From Acridotheres tristis (lineage: Eukaryota; Chordata; Aves; Passeriformes; Sturnidae), in assembly GCA_037013685.1 (NCBI GenBank), contig CM072899.1:8970479-9034478 (forward strand): a stretch of 64,000 nucleotides of DNA, written 5' to 3'. Under the pieces are notes generated by a model, which was not told where the DNA came from, made no database searches, and saw nothing but the letters and a program-made list of their open reading frames with translations. The position numbers were made by a program, and so were the translations under genes. Position 1 is the stretch's first letter. Each line of letters starts with the position of its first letter. Of this stretch, positions 1-13,779 are shown piece after piece.

Positions 1-840
1 TGGATGCAAACTGATTATATGACTTCTCTGTGAAAGGAAAAACTGGAACATAAACTGCAGCTGACAGCTTTGTAGAGCCTTGGTTTTGATGATGCTGGGC
101 TAGACCTAGTTCTGCAGGTCCCAGGGGTGAGTGGATATGTGTTGAAGGCTGAATCTGTTGTCTAGGAATCAGCTCTGCACTACATAGGGGGAAACTAGAC
201 TACTTCCAGTGGTTTGGTGAAGCAGTAGCTTCAAATCAGTTATGCCTGATTTGAAACAAACTCTCTTAACCCTTTTCAGCTAAAGGGAAGATGCCTGTTT
301 TGCCAAATGTAGCCTAGACAGAAGATAAGAGATGGGAGGTGATAGTTTGTGAATTCCCTTTCCTCTCTGTATAAACACTCTTGTGTCTTCCATTACCCAA
401 AATTACTGTCTGGTAAAAGGGCATTGCTAAGTCTGTTTGCAGTGACAGCTGCTCTCCAGAGCCTGTGGAGATAGTCTGGCCCAGCTAACAAAGAATATTA
501 GTAAATCCAGGGAAGGACTAACACGATGTATTTCAAACAAGATGAGAGTAAGAACCAGAAAAGTAAAGGTGAGTTCTGGGCAGCACTAGAGGAGAGGCAG
601 AAGCTCTTCAGAGACTGTCAACTTGTTGTGCTCTGTGAGGTTAGAGGTTCTTGAGAAGGACTGACTGTTTGGGGCAGTGCAGCACCTTAGCACACGAGCT
701 GCTTATGAACCTGTTCTGGCCTGGACCTCTGTGGAGACCACTGTCACAGTAAGGGTGATGCAGGTGTCTGTGGATGAGCTGAAAATGCTCTGGGAGGTCT
801 GGGATGCTTTCACTGTACTGCCGATTTGTCTCTCTCCCAG
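1..840 (+). other. ARIH2 intron, left edge of window
   Basis: No coding sequence is supported here. The stretch ends in a pyrimidine-rich acceptor (cag at 838-840) that opens the first visible ARIH2 exon. The N-terminal ARIH2 exons, roughly the first 130 residues in the human protein, must lie left of the window, because nothing here translates to the acidic N-terminus of the family. Confidence 0.7.
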
Positions 841-3800
841 GCAATGGTACATTCCTCCCACCACTGTGCAGTGTGCATGCAGTTTGTCCGGAAGGAGAAC
901 TTGCTCTCCCTGGCTTGTCAGCACCAGTTCTGTCGCAGCTGCTGGGAGCAGCACTGTACAGTGCTCGTCAAGGATGGTGTTGGAGTCGGTGAGTTCAAGG
1001 TGGATACTGTGCTGGGTCTGTATTTGCCCCACTGGCCATTCTGATGAGTCAAGAGCATGACTGTAACAAGTTATAAACTGCAAATCTGTTGACCAGAATT
1101 TGCATCTATGATGATGTGCAATGTCCCTGGAGTACTTGTGGATGCAAACATCTGCTCCCTTTATGTTGGGGAGAAGCCAGTAGTTGCCAGAGTTGCTTTG
1201 GGCTTTTCTGAGCCTGTCTTTCATGTTGGCATGGCAGTAACATGTAATTTTCTAATTTAAGTATCTGACCTTGTGAATACTGGTTGAAGCACTCACTGGT
1301 TCTGGATACACATGTGCCCTGTCATTTTTTGGTGAAGACAGTTGGGCTTCAGCTTTTCAGCAGCCCTGATTAGTTTCACAGTTGTGTCCCTCTTGCCACA
1401 ACAACAGATGGCACTGAGGAAACTGTTGAATACTCTCTGTGCATTCACCCCTTAGTATAAGCTGCACTGTTCTAAAATGTTGCTTTCTCTTCTCAGGGGT
1501 GTCCTGCATGGCTCAGGACTGTCTACTCCGGACACCAGAAGACTTTGTGTTTCCATTGCTGCCTAGTGAAGAGCTGAAAGACAAATACAGGCGCTACCTC
1601 TTCAGGGACTATGTGGAGGTAGTAGATTTTTTCAGTTTTAAAATACCCTGGGTCAAGTCACCAATGACTTGCAGAAATTTTTGTTTGAAGTGTCTTGCAT
1701 TTTTGATAGAACTGCAGTAACTGCAGCAAAATTGTCCTCAATAGGCGTTATGTGGCTGCTTCTGTAGGACAGCTTCACTGGCAAAATGCTCTAGCAGGTT
1801 GCCAAAGTACATTCTGCTGTAAGGTCATTCACTGACTCTGGCTGGTGCTTCAGAATTCTCAGTGTTGCAGCTGAGAATTTCAAAACTTCAATCTGATTAT
1901 TCAAGACCTTCTTGTTCTTTACATACATTTCTTTAGGTTCAGAAAAATAGGTCCCTCAACTTAGGATAGCCCAGCTGAACTGGCTTGCTCCATTACATTT
2001 TATGTGAGCTTTCTTGAAATTACAGTAGCAATTGTTAAGGTTATATATGCAAGAGTATTCTGATAACTGGGAACAGACAGGGAACACTAAAAAAGCAGCA
2101 AAGCAATATGAAAGCATGGTGTCACCTCTTCTCAATAAGAGACCCTTTGGGAAGAAATGGCCACCACAGGAGAGCAGCTGAATAGCTTGTAGGAGATATG
2201 GAGAAGATGGGGAAAGAGCTCAAATGGAGTAAAATAGTATGTTTAGTGTCTTTGTGGGGTTTTGTTTGCTGTGGTGACTTAGTCTGCAACTGTCCATTTG
2301 AATTCCCTGTTCTAGAGAAGCTGTAAGTAACTATCAAACCTCTTCCATATTAGGAAATGCAAGATCTGCTCTGATAGCCAAGACCTGGTGACACTCTTTA
2401 AATACGAAATAACCGCTTTGTATGTTTTTGAGGATAGGGATGGTTAAAATTGAACAGACAATGGTCTCCTGTACCCACTGCTGATCTTACTCCCTTGTTG
2501 TGTCCATAGAGCCATTACCAGCTGCAGCTGTGTCCTGGTGCAGACTGCCCTATGGTCATACAGGTACAAGAGCCAAAAGCCCGTCGAGTGCAGTGCAATC
2601 GTTGCAATGAGGTCTTCTGGTAAGAAACAGAGAAGGTTACAGATCACAGGGAAAGTGTGTGCTGTCCTCAGAGCCAATCTTCTGCTTGCCAACAGTTTTG
2701 GTGTGTAGAAGTATCTGAAATGCTTTGCTAGAGTTGTTTGTAACTTGAGTCTGCCTGAGTAATTGGACACTTGTGATCTGACTTCTGCAGGTGGTCACGC
2801 ATTCCCTTGCTTCCTAAACTCCTGGGAACTTGGGTGTTCTGACAACCAGAGGACACAGAGCTTGAGTAACCAAGGGATTACAAATCTACCGTTCTCACAT
2901 TTTGGCTAGGTTAAAAATTTTCCTACAGACACAGTGCTTGTTATAGATTCTGGACATGGAGTCTTCCTTGCTATCTGCTGATATTGAGTTTCTAAGTTTG
3001 TTAAAAACATTTGACTCTCAGTTTAGAGATCCAGCTTTCTGGTATCTCCATGCAAATGGCCCTTACTCACCTGGGGTTGTCAAGTCATGCTAATTCAGGA
3101 GCCTGATAGCTGCCACTGCAGTCAGGCTACTTGTAAGTGACTGGTCCACCCCAGAACTCTGCAGTCATGTTAGAGGAGATATTGGTGGGCTCTAGGAAGG
3201 GACACGTCAGCTCTCAGACACGTGATTTGTCACTTGTATGGGTTCACTTTTATCCTGACTCTGGCTTTTACACAAGAAGGGGGAAATGGAGTTCAGTCTT
3301 GGTCTTCACACTCTACTAATACACAAGAGCATTTCCATCCCTTACTGGGCCCCCCAGATCTTGGTCAGGAAAACCTCAATCCTTGAGTCATTTCCGTAGA
3401 AATTGATATGTCTTTTCCTTTTTTTCTTCCTCCCCCCGCCATTAAGCTTTAAGTGTCGGCAGATGTACCATGCGCCCACAGACTGTGCTACCATACGGAA
3501 ATGGCTCACCAAGTGTGCAGATGACTCTGAAACAGCCAACTACATCAGTGCTCACACTAAAGATGTAAGGACAGGCACCTGCATGTTATTTCTTGTCTTC
3601 TAGCCCTGCCTGGAAAGCAGGATATAATTCTATACACACATAGCGTTGTGTTCTTTTTCACAGACTGTAAATCCTCAGAGCTCCCTAGGGACTGTCAAGA
3701 AGCTTCTGTCAGAAGCTACTGTCAGATGTGAAGTAATTATGTCCCTATGGCAGTGATATAACTCAACTAAATGCCTTGGGAATGTTTTGTGTGGGAAGCT

Positions 3801-6800
3801 CAGCTGCCCTCCTGAAGTAAGGACCTGGTGGTCTTTATTCCAGACCTGGTGTGAATGTCTTTGACTGCCAGGTGTGCTGTCTCCCCGCAGGCAAAAGAAT
3901 TGTGGCTGCTGTGAAACAATCAGTGGAAATGTATTTATAAATGAAGGAGAGGGTGTCATAAGTGTGATGTCAGTACCAAGAAAGGCACCAGTGGTGTTTA
4001 AGCCTGAAAAACTTTGTGCAGTACTGTGAACTGGAGGGCAAGGGAAGAAGTCTTGATTTGGCAAGGACTGCAGAATGGGGTAGTAGAAGTCTGTAAATTA
4101 GACATTGGAGTACTTCGAGTAGATTTAGACCCAAGACAAAGAAATAGTGTTACATAATGTGCACACTAGCCTACCTATAGAATTGTTGTATAAATATACT
4201 ATCTTTATCCTCTAAATTAGCAGTCTGAGATTGGAACTTTTAATATCTTTTGGTGTTTTGTGGCCTGACTTCAAAACAGTTATTGGCTACATTTGTGCTA
4301 CTATGGCCAGTGGCAATTGTTACAGTGGTGATTAGCTGCAAGCTTCAGTTATGTTAGGAAGGGAGGTACTTGGATGGACTAGAGATTTCAAGTCCCCTTC
4401 CTTTTCTGGAGAAGGTGTCAGCACGTGATGGTATTGTTTTTGCTATGCTTGTTTGTAGAAATAAGATTCTCTTTTACTGACCACAAATTTATGTCCTGGC
4501 ATACATTTTGCCTGACATAAAAATTTATACAAAGTAGCGAAACTCACTTCTGTTTTAGCTAAAAATGAATCTGGACACTCCAGGGTATCTGTGGAGTGGG
4601 GGTGTGTGCATCTCTCCTGTGGTTAGGCAGATTCTCTGCAGGTAGCTGAGATGTCATTTGTTAGTGGCTACTGAAGGCAGAATATGGTGACAATTATTTG
4701 TAGTCAAAGTAGCTGTGATACACTGTCATACTTGAACTAATTGTGTCCCTGTGCCTGAGTAACTGCAGAGTGGTAACTCAGCAAGACTTTCTGTTTTACA
4801 AGGAGTAACAACAGTAAATTTATTTTCTCGAGCAAACAGTCCAGTGCTGCAATGTAACTTCCTGGCTTTGCCTTTCTGCTGTCTTTTAAATGGAGCTGTC
4901 AGGAACTGGTGGGAAGCAGGGTATAAATGCTAATATTCTCATATGAGAATATTTGTCATACGTGAATGCATATTTTTAAGAAAAAAAAGCAGAGAGGAAT
5001 AATGACACAAGTGCTGTCATTCTTTAGAAGGCTGCTAGAGTTATATCTAACAATTGTGTCTGTTTCCTCAGTGTCCCAAGTGCAATATCTGTATTGAAAA
5101 GAATGGAGGCTGCAATCACATGGTGAGTAATTCCCTGAACACGTCAAACCTCCCTTGTTCTAAGTGGAATTTTTTTCCCACACTTTCTGCTAACCAAATG
5201 CCTCTTGTCTCTTCTTTTTCAGCAATGTTCCAAATGCAAGCATGGTAAGTTGGGTTGGGAAGCTTGTTTCCTCTGCAATGTTTATCAGTGGTGATGATCC
5301 CTTCTCTTTTTTTTTGGTGATATTAAGACAAATTGTGAACACAGGCTGAAATATTTTCCCCCTAGTAAAAGCTGAACAGGATATTAATTACAGATTTCTG
5401 TGTGATGGCTTTTTTCCCCCCACTGGCTGTGATCTCAGCTGAGTTCTGATTCAGTGCTGGTTTGGCTTCTGCCCCTGATGTCTATTGGATAGAAAAGTGT
5501 CCAGAATATTAACAGTGGAATCGATCTCACAGGAGAGCTTTCCATATAATTGTACTTGTGATCAGCTGAAAATATTGTCAAACTTAGCCATTTACTCAGA
5601 TCAGCTTAAGTTCTTTTGCTTAGTGATGGAAATAATGAGCTTCAACCCAGATGAAACTGCAGGAGCTGTGAATGTAACAGCAGCTGTTGAACTTCTCAGT
5701 CCACTCCTGTGCAGTTAGCATCCTGGGTGTCTTTGGCCCGTTGTGTGGCCCTACAAAATGACAGCCTGTTCTTTCACTTACCTTTTCATGGCAGAATTCT
5801 GTTGCCTTGGAGTGAGGTAGTTGTATTCAGCCCTCTGAGTTAAATGTACCACTGGAAACTATTATAATATTAGAACCTTATTGGGAAGGTGATGAAAGAT
5901 GACTGTCTTCTCTCATTTCCTTTGCTTTGGGGTTCTCAGCAGCACTGGATGTGCTTTGATGGAGCTCTGTGACAAGGGGGAGCAGGCAAGTGCCAAGATA
6001 CCATGGTGACTTAGCACTCGAGAAGGCTGATGAACTCAGGAATTACAGATTCCAGTCTCGTTATCATAAGTAACAGAGAAGGGATTCTTATTGTAGCAAC
6101 TTAATCTCCATCTTTTTTCCTTCACCCAGAACATTCACAGCCTCTCTGAAATCAGAAAATTACCATGCTCTGCTGTTTTTACTATTGCTCTCTTTACTCC
6201 ACTTTCTTCCAATTCCAGCAGCTTCTAACTCGAACTGTCATAAACCACTGACATCTGACGTTACCTGGGTTGTTCCCTCCTGGAGAGAGCTGAGGGCAGA
6301 CTTTCTTTTGCATTACTTAGTTCATTTTTGGATCCAATTGTGTTTTATTCAGACAGAGGTTTGCATGGAGCAATGTGCCCAAGGTGGGGAGGGTGCAACT
6401 CACAAAAGAGACTGGCAGCCTCTTCTCTAACCCAGAGTGACAATATCTGCAGGGTGCAAGTGCAGTTCTGCCAGTTGTTTTGGCGTACAGGATGCAGAAC
6501 TTTAAGATTTACTTTACATAGTTGAATGAGAGGCTGTGCAATTAAAATCTTCAAGACAGGCTGGTATTTTTGGCTCACTGTTGAGTTCTGTTTTACAAGA
6601 TGATGCAAAACGTGTGTGTTTCTTGGCTTAGCTGAAGTATCTGAACACAGATGGGTTCTGTCTCCTGAAGTTTTTCTTTCTCAGAGGTTTTTTTCTGTGC
6701 ATCACAGCGAGTTTTTTGCTGTTTTCTGCAGACTTCTGCTGGATGTGTCTGGGAGACTGGAAGACTCACGGCAGCGAGTACTACGAATGCAGTCGGTACA

Positions 6801-9800
6801 AAGAGAATCCTGATATTGTAAACCAGAGTCAGCAAGCACAGGCCAGGGAGGCCCTTAAGAAGTACTTGTTCTATTTTGAGAGGGTAGGAGACATCTCTTT
6901 GGCCAGAGCTGCTGTAGCCTTTTAATGCTCCCTGCCTGGTGCAAAGGTCATTGCCAGCAATCTCCGTGCAAGAAACTGCCCAAAGAGAATCTGTGCAGAA
7001 TTTTCAGGCCCTGCTGTTTTTCACTCAAAATCCTGCCCTGAAAGTTCCATCCAAACCAGTGCTGTCATACCCAAAGCAAATCGTATTCACTCCTATATTC
7101 CCTTGTGCTAGAGAAAATCAGTATTATCTGTGTGCCACTGTACCATGTACCTGCAGGCTGAGTGGTGCTGCAGTAGATAGATATTGCTCCAATCATTTCC
7201 TTTCAGAACTAGGGAACTTATGTTCCTTGCAGTATGTCTTTATACAGATAAAAACTAAATAAATTCTATCATGTTCAATGCTCCATTGGCTGTAGCAAAG
7301 TTTTACTAAAATTTCATGTAATCACATTTTTAAAAGTTGCCATCAGAGCATCTCTGTCCACACAGCAGGCTCCATGCACCTGGCCATGCAGAGCAACTCT
7401 ACAGCAGCATCTCTAGAAGAGAATGTGGTAGAGGTTAAATACTGCTGCACTTCAGTTTCCCCATTAAAATGCATTTATTCTTCACAGCATGAGTCAAGGC
7501 CTGTCATAAAATAAATGTCTTAATTCCTGGCTCTCCAGACCAACAGGCTTTGGGAAATAACCATGTTTACAATGTGCACGTGGATATTGGAGTTCACTGA
7601 GCCCATGTCAAATGTTAATTTAAACTCTTGACCTTCCTATAGAAATCCTTTAAGCAGAGGATTCACCATGACTTTCCCCCTTGTTAGACACAAGGTCACT
7701 GTGTGACCAGAGGGCATTCCCACTCGGAGGAGCTGGGTTTGTTCCCTGCTCTTGCTGCTGTCAGTCTTTTGTCTACAGCCTCCACCACTTGCTACTGGAG
7801 GTGCTGCCTTGCCATTCTTTCCTACAGCATGTCTTGCCCTGCTGGACTCCTACCCCACTCCAATTTCTGCTTGCTAGAGCTTGTGCTTTTACAGCAGTAG
7901 TACTCTGTTCTCACGCCATTTTTTTCCTTTCCCTGTCTCCCCACCCCTTGCAGTGGGAGAATCACAATAAAAGCCTACAGCTGGAGGCACAGACATACCA
8001 ACGAATCCAGGAGAAAATCCAAGAAAGAGTTATGAACAACTTGGGAACATGGATAGATTGGCAATACCTACAGAATGCTGCAAAACTACTTGCAAAGGTG
8101 GGTAATTGTGTCTTGTTTGGCACAGAGAATACGTGCCAGAATGCTAAATTCATAACACCAAGTAAGGAAGGAAATTTAAGAGTTGTGGTTTTGTGGGACA
8201 GTACTTCTGGTCTAGGATATGAACTAAGTAAAAATCATCTAGATTTTTGACCTCTCTGGAGTCATACTCCACAATACACGGATCTGCACAAGTTCTTCCA
8301 AGGAAGATGTAGGAAATTCTACCAGGGAGTGTCCAGTTATCAGGAGGTAGCTTCTTAGCCTGTAGTGATCATATAAATGTGGCTGTGCTGACTTCCAAGA
8401 CTGAGACTTCTGTCCTTTTCTCTCTCTCTTCCTCCTACTCTTGGACAGTGTCGTTACACCCTGCAGTACACATATCCATATGCCTACTACATGGAGTCTG
8501 GTCCCAGAAAGAAGCTGGTAAGATGTTCTGCTCCTTTTTTGCTGATAACTCTTTGGGGTATAGCTGACAGCATGCTGGGCTGAATTCCAGAGCTGGGCAG
8601 TGTCTAAAATATTAGTCCTGAGTTTGAGGTAAGGACAGGATAAATAGGTGGATTCGCACCTTTCTTCTTCGCTTCAAGTCGACCAGCAGCTCTGTCCTCT
8701 TATACACTACATTATTTTCCCAGGGGACTTCACTGCACTTTCACTAACAAGCCATTTATCCAGAATGTTTTGAGGCTGGAAGTGTGCATTTATTTCTTGG
8801 TAAGATTTATGACAATGCTGTGGGCCATATTTCCTGTGAAGAGCTGCTGGAGGAGAACTTTTCCTTGGTTCAGGGTGTAGCTTTGCTTTTTATTCCTGGT
8901 ATAAGTTCTTTTCTGGCTTGGTGCATCCCATGGGCTGAAAATGTACAAAAATAACCTTGAATTCAGTTAAGAATTTTTTCTTTGACTCAACTGTCCTGTA
9001 AAACCTGTTACAGAATCTGTCTTCATGGCATCATGTATTCTCTAAGGCTGTGGATAGATATTCTCTTCTGGATCTGATTGTGCCAGTAGAACAAGTTGCT
9101 GCTCCCAGCAGTAGTTAACAATTCCTTCACTCTGCCTGAAGAGCTACTTATGAGAGCACTTTGTTCCCCGTTTATGGCAAAATAAGCTGAATTAGGAGAT
9201 ATTTTGTCACGTGCAGTTTTTAGGCTGACTGGGTTAATTTTGAGTTTTGCAGGCTGGGGTGTGCTTACATAAGAAATGCCCAGAAGGGGTGATCCCATGT
9301 AGATGAAGGTGGATAAGGAGGAGACAGAAAACCTGCTCTGCCAGCACTGCTGTCAGCAGAACACATTTGTCTGCTCCTCAAGTGTAATGAAACTGCTCCA
9401 CTAAGCTAGTTTCCTGTTGATGTCTCTTACTTTGTTCTTTGCAGTTTGAATACCAGCAGGCCCAGCTGGAAGCTGAAATTGAAAATCTCTCATGGAAGGT
9501 GGAGCGAGCAGACAGCTATGACAGAGGGGTGAGTGTTCTGCTTGCTTGAGCCTGTTGGCCAGATTTTATTTGTTTGGCTTAACACTTCTGAGGAGCACTA
9601 AGCCTGTCAAGTGAGGGTTCTGAGAAACTAGATCCAGAAACTACCTTTAGCCAGCAGATGATGTAGAAGCAGAGTGCTCACTGCCTTGTGGGAGAGGAGG
9701 GAGGGCTGCAGGGATTCCTGCAAAATAAAACAAATCCCACGGAGCTCTGGAGGAAACTGCATGCAGCCTTCTGGTGAAAAGCAGTTCTTTTAAGTGTGTA

Positions 9801-10052
9801 GCATTTTAGACAGAGCAGGTGCCGGGCAACTGCAGAGGGAGCCCACGTAAAAAAGAAGATCTTGAAATCCAGAGTGTGCATGAAGTGTGTGGTGGTTGGT
9901 GCTTCTCAAGCTGGAGTTCAGGAAAACGAGGTCTTCTCCATGGATTTTATGCTAACAGTTTGTACCTTCTCTTTTACCAGGACTTAGAGAATCAGATGCA
10001 CATAGCAGAGCAGAGACGGAGAACCCTGCTGAAAGACTTCCATGACACATAA
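841..10052 (+). CDS. ARIH2: ARIH2 (TRIAD1), RBR E3 ubiquitin ligase, 5' part missing
   Basis: Ariadne-family RING-between-RING ubiquitin ligase that works with neddylated cullin-5 ligases. Eleven exons are visible: 841-988, 1497-1618, 2510-2619, 3447-3564, 5072-5122, 5223-5244, 6732-6883, 7954-8097, 8449-8517, 9445-9528 and 9981-10052 (stop TAA). All have GT-AG borders and phases that join, giving 363 residues that match the C-terminal three quarters of the 493-aa human protein. RING1 begins with HHCAVC in the first exon. The IBR spans the third and fourth exons. RING2/Rcat starts at CPKC (5072). Its catalytic cysteine, in GGCNHM, is codon 5111-5113. The exon at 5223-5244 is a 22-nt microexon carrying the next zinc ligands (CSKC). 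The helical Ariadne domain follows and ends in LLKDFHDT. The start codon and UBA-like region are outside the window. Identity is near certain from residue-level similarity to the vertebrate protein. Confidence 0.97.
989..9980 (+). other. ARIH2 introns
   Basis: The longer introns (1619-2509, 2620-3446, 3565-5071, 5245-6731, 6884-7953, 8518-9444) contain no further exon, RNA gene or retroelement that I can support. They are AT-rich compared with the rest of the window. Short open frames in them have no family resemblance. Confidence 0.6.
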
Positions 10053-10436
10053 GAGAGGAGGAAGTGACAGTGCAGGGGTGAGAGCAGCGAGTGAAGTGAT
10101 GGTAGCTTCACTAGGATAAGCAGGCACTGCCTCTGGGAGAACACGGCCAAGGACAAAGCCACCCCTCCCCTTGCAAGTCAGACACATGCAAACACCACCT
10201 CTTAGTCCAGTTTGTTCTCTTATCTTTCTGTTTCTGTTTCTGCCAGGCTAGAGGCCAGAGCTCAGATTGGCATATTTCCTGGGCCATTATCCCTCCTGCC
10301 CTTGATGGTTTCAGAAGGGGAGGGAGTTTTTTTCTGAATGGCTGTTAATAGTGTTAGATCATTACAGTTTATGTAATTTTCAACGGTTGTACAATTATAC
10401 AGACAAACCTTAGAATAACACAAAACCCTTTTTAAA

Positions 10437-10442
10437 AATAAA
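10437..10442 (+). terminator. Likely ARIH2 polyadenylation signal
   Basis: AATAAA lies 385 nt after the ARIH2 stop and is followed by T/GT-rich sequence (gtgtttttcctt). Further AATAAA hexamers at 11337-11342 and 13734-13739 could serve longer 3' UTR isoforms, so the true 3' end needs transcript data. Confidence 0.5.
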
Positions 10443-12588
10443 TTGGCAGTGGAGTGTTTTTCCTTAATCTGCTTGTAAATTTAATGGGCTTTTCCCCCTC
10501 TCCCTCTCCCTTCCTCTGACCTGAAAATCCTCCTAGTCACTGAAGGAGGTTAAAAAATATCTCAGCTAGATTTTCCAATGCTCCTTTAACCAGGGCATTG
10601 CAGCATTGGCGTTGCATGAGGAGAGTGGCTGGTGTTAAGGGTGGCTGCTGCTGTGTCTGGCCTGACAGTACCGGCAGTGGCTGTGATTCAGTATGATCAC
10701 ATGTGACATCTCTTTTTCTTGTAAATCAGCTGTGCAAAATCCAGCTACACAAACAAAAGCAAACAGAGGAATTGCAGGGGACAGACTGGGTTAACATTGG
10801 GGGATCTGCCTTGAGTTTGAGAGAAATTGAAAGAAATCAGATTCTGCATTTGATGAATTTTAGGTCTTCCATGTAGATTTTTGCTTTACTTGTTTTTGTG
10901 GGGAGGATGTTGTATTGCCAAAGTGAGTGATGAGGGAGTAGTAGCATACAGTTGTTGGGGCTTTTGCAGAGTGAAAGAATCCATGTTATAACAGTGCCAT
11001 GCAGCCTGATAAAGATTATTTGTGCCTGCTGGGTAGCATGGCTGAGAAAAATTGATCTCATTCATCAAAGTGAGACTAAACACCACTACATTATGAGGAG
11101 GAAATATTATGTACAACACACTCCCTGGCACGTGTTGGCAATGTGGACGGGCACTTGAATACAGGTGCACTGCTTGTGCAGAGCCTGCACCAAGCCAGGC
11201 AGAAAATTAACTAGCAAAATTAATTTATTTGTATATTAGTATTGATGCTGGTGGGAACTTATCAGAAAATTGATTGTTAGGAGCATGTGGAGCTTTTTTA
11301 TTAACATTCTCTTTTCTAATGTAAAATATACACTAAAATAAAAATATGAAAACCTAGTTCATCTTAGTAGGGGTTAACATGAAAAAGGTTACGTAAATGC
11401 TGACTCTTGCCTGTTTGCTACAGGAAGCAGGCCACATACTAGGATTTCACAGATGTCTGTGTCACTTGCACCCGGAGCTTGTTTGCAGCCAGTAAGGTGC
11501 AGCTGGAGTCTGATCTGAGGAAATTTTCACCTCTGTGGGGAACTCATGGGATTCTCTTCTATGCTGTATTTGAAAGTGTTGCCTTTGATGCATCCCTGTA
11601 TTGTTCTTATGCAATGTCACTTGATAAAGATTAAACTGGAGGGGGGGAAAAGTGATAAATTCCTGCGTGTCAGAATAAGCTAACTCTGCTGTTGGAGCCT
11701 CTTTCATGTACCTGAGACATGTAACCCCAGGTATTTGTAGCAGGTGTAATTGGGCTCATAGATTTTATCAAGACTGATGCATTAGTTTAAACAAGGAGTA
11801 TCTGTCATAGGAGCTAATCCTGTGGCCATGCTTGCTGTACACAGTAGAAAATTTTAAACTGAGAGGCCTTTACCTTCCTCCCTCCTGTCCCTGGTGTGGG
11901 ATCTATCCTCAGGGAACAAGGGAATGCACTGCGAGGAGCTGCTGGCCATGGAGTGAGTGTTACAGAAGAAGCAGCTGAAGGCAGGGCAGGCTTGTGGAGA
12001 GATGGCTTGGAGTCAGGGAGCAGGATAGGGAAGGGGTCTGTGGTTTCTGGGAGCAGCACTGATTGCTGTGCAAGAGATCTCCATAGCCATGGCTCCTTAT
12101 GTTCTTGCTCTGTCCTGCTCTGGCTCCCCTCAAGGCTGGAGCCATAGAGATAGATTTGACCTTGCTGCAGCCACTCTTGACCTTGCTCCAGTCTCTTGAT
12201 TTCACTCCTTACTCTGCACCCAGCAGCAGCCTCTCTGTGCCCTCCTCATGATATATCCTAGAGGTCAGTCTCTCTTCCTCTCCCCTTCCCAAATGATTGT
12301 CTTGGCATGCTGCTTCCATGGGAAGGGACAGTAGAGGGGGGAAGGTTTGCTGAGACTCAGCAGTTTGCAGTGAATAGAACCAATGTTTAAACTTCTTTAA
12401 AAATGTAATGTGCAAGGTACTGATTAGGATAAAAGCTGTTGTTCTTGTTGTCTAAATATTACTATCTTAACACCTAATCCCTTTGCAGAACAGGTGTATG
12501 GAGTTTCCTAAGCTCAAAGAATTTTCTCTTCTCTTATGTAATTGTCCAGCTTTGAGCTAAATGAGAATGAGGTTTTGTCTCTCTCCTT

Positions 12589-12621
12589 CCCTCCTTCCTT
12601 CCCTCCCTTCTTCCCTCCCTC
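12589..12621. repeat. CCTT/CCCT polypyrimidine microsatellite
   Basis: An uninterrupted pyrimidine run of imperfect CCTT and CCCT units sits in the intergenic stretch downstream of ARIH2. It reads as a simple sequence repeat. Confidence 0.7.
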
Positions 12622-13779
12622 TTCTATGCCCCCACAAAATATTTTGCTATGAATCCTTGTTTGTAGACAAGCCAGACCATATAGCTGTGGCCAGGCTTAC
12701 TGAACAGGCTGCTGAGATGCTTGGCTGAGGAACAGTAATAGGGATTGCACAGTGCACCCACTAATTCTTTCAAATTTTCTGAAACTAGAGCTTTGTCAAC
12801 GGTTCCATTTATTTTTTAAACAAAACATCCTTTCTGAAAGTGGTGAAAATCCTGGGTTGCGCCCACAGACCCTATTGCCATACTCTGGGAAAACAACAGG
12901 ACTTGATTTTGCAGCCCGGGCAGGACCGCTTCTGTATTGGTGTTGTACAGAAAGTCATGGATTTCAAAACTAAATGTGCAGGGCACAGGGGCTGCTGGCT
13001 CTGTGTATAAGGTGAATGACACTGCTCAGGAGGCAGGCGACAGGAAGGACATGGGGTTTCTCAACACCAAAAGAAAACGCCATTTTTTCCCCCCTGTAAT
13101 AAGTACATGGCCCTTTTTGAGTTAGCAAGGTTGTATGGATGTAGGTAATAAAAAGTGGCTCAGGCGTTATCAATTGCAAGGCACAAGTTTCCCTTTGATG
13201 CGTTACTGCTACAAATGTGGAATGTTTGCTCTCTTTTTTCTTTTTTGCACTTGTTTCCAGCTCCTGCGCCAGCCTGACACCTCTCCATCCTTGCATCTGG
13301 TACTCTTTTATTTGGGCTTCGCTTGTGTTAGTGCATTGGCTGCCTCATCTTTATTCGTCCTCAGGCTTCCCAGACTGTAACAAAACGTTTTCTACTGACA
13401 CCATAAACTGCATGACTGCTGCCCTGCGCAGCGAAGTCTCTGTGCCCTTCCGCAGACGGGGCAGCAGGAGGTTTCTGTACTATAGTCTTGCACTCTAAAT
13501 TTTAGACTTTTTAAGCAGGTGAAAAATAGAACTTTATTTTTAAATGAGGCACTTGTTCTGGGAATTCCTTTCTCGGCCCCGGCTGGTTGGGGTTGTGGGA
13601 CAGCGTTGAGGTGTGTGGGAGGGCACAGGACTGCTCCCACCCCTCGCTTTTCTTCGCAGGCACCAGAGAGGGGCAGGGGCGGCGGAAACCGCCTGGGAGA
13701 CGGTTGCCAGAGGTGTGCCCGTGGTTTATTTGAAATAAATTGTGACTTTCTAACTTCGGCCGTGTCCTGGCTCTTTTTA

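Noticed and set aside
1106..1212. Possible C/D box snoRNA in an ARIH2 intron (ATGATGAT ... CTGA)
   Set aside because: Box-like motifs are present, but the flanks do not form a terminal stem, no convincing D' or C' box or guide is visible, and the spacing is loose.
5291..5349. Possible C/D box snoRNA in an ARIH2 intron (GTGATGAT ... CTGA)
   Set aside because: There is no terminal stem, and a poly-T run lies in the middle. The motifs are short enough to be chance.
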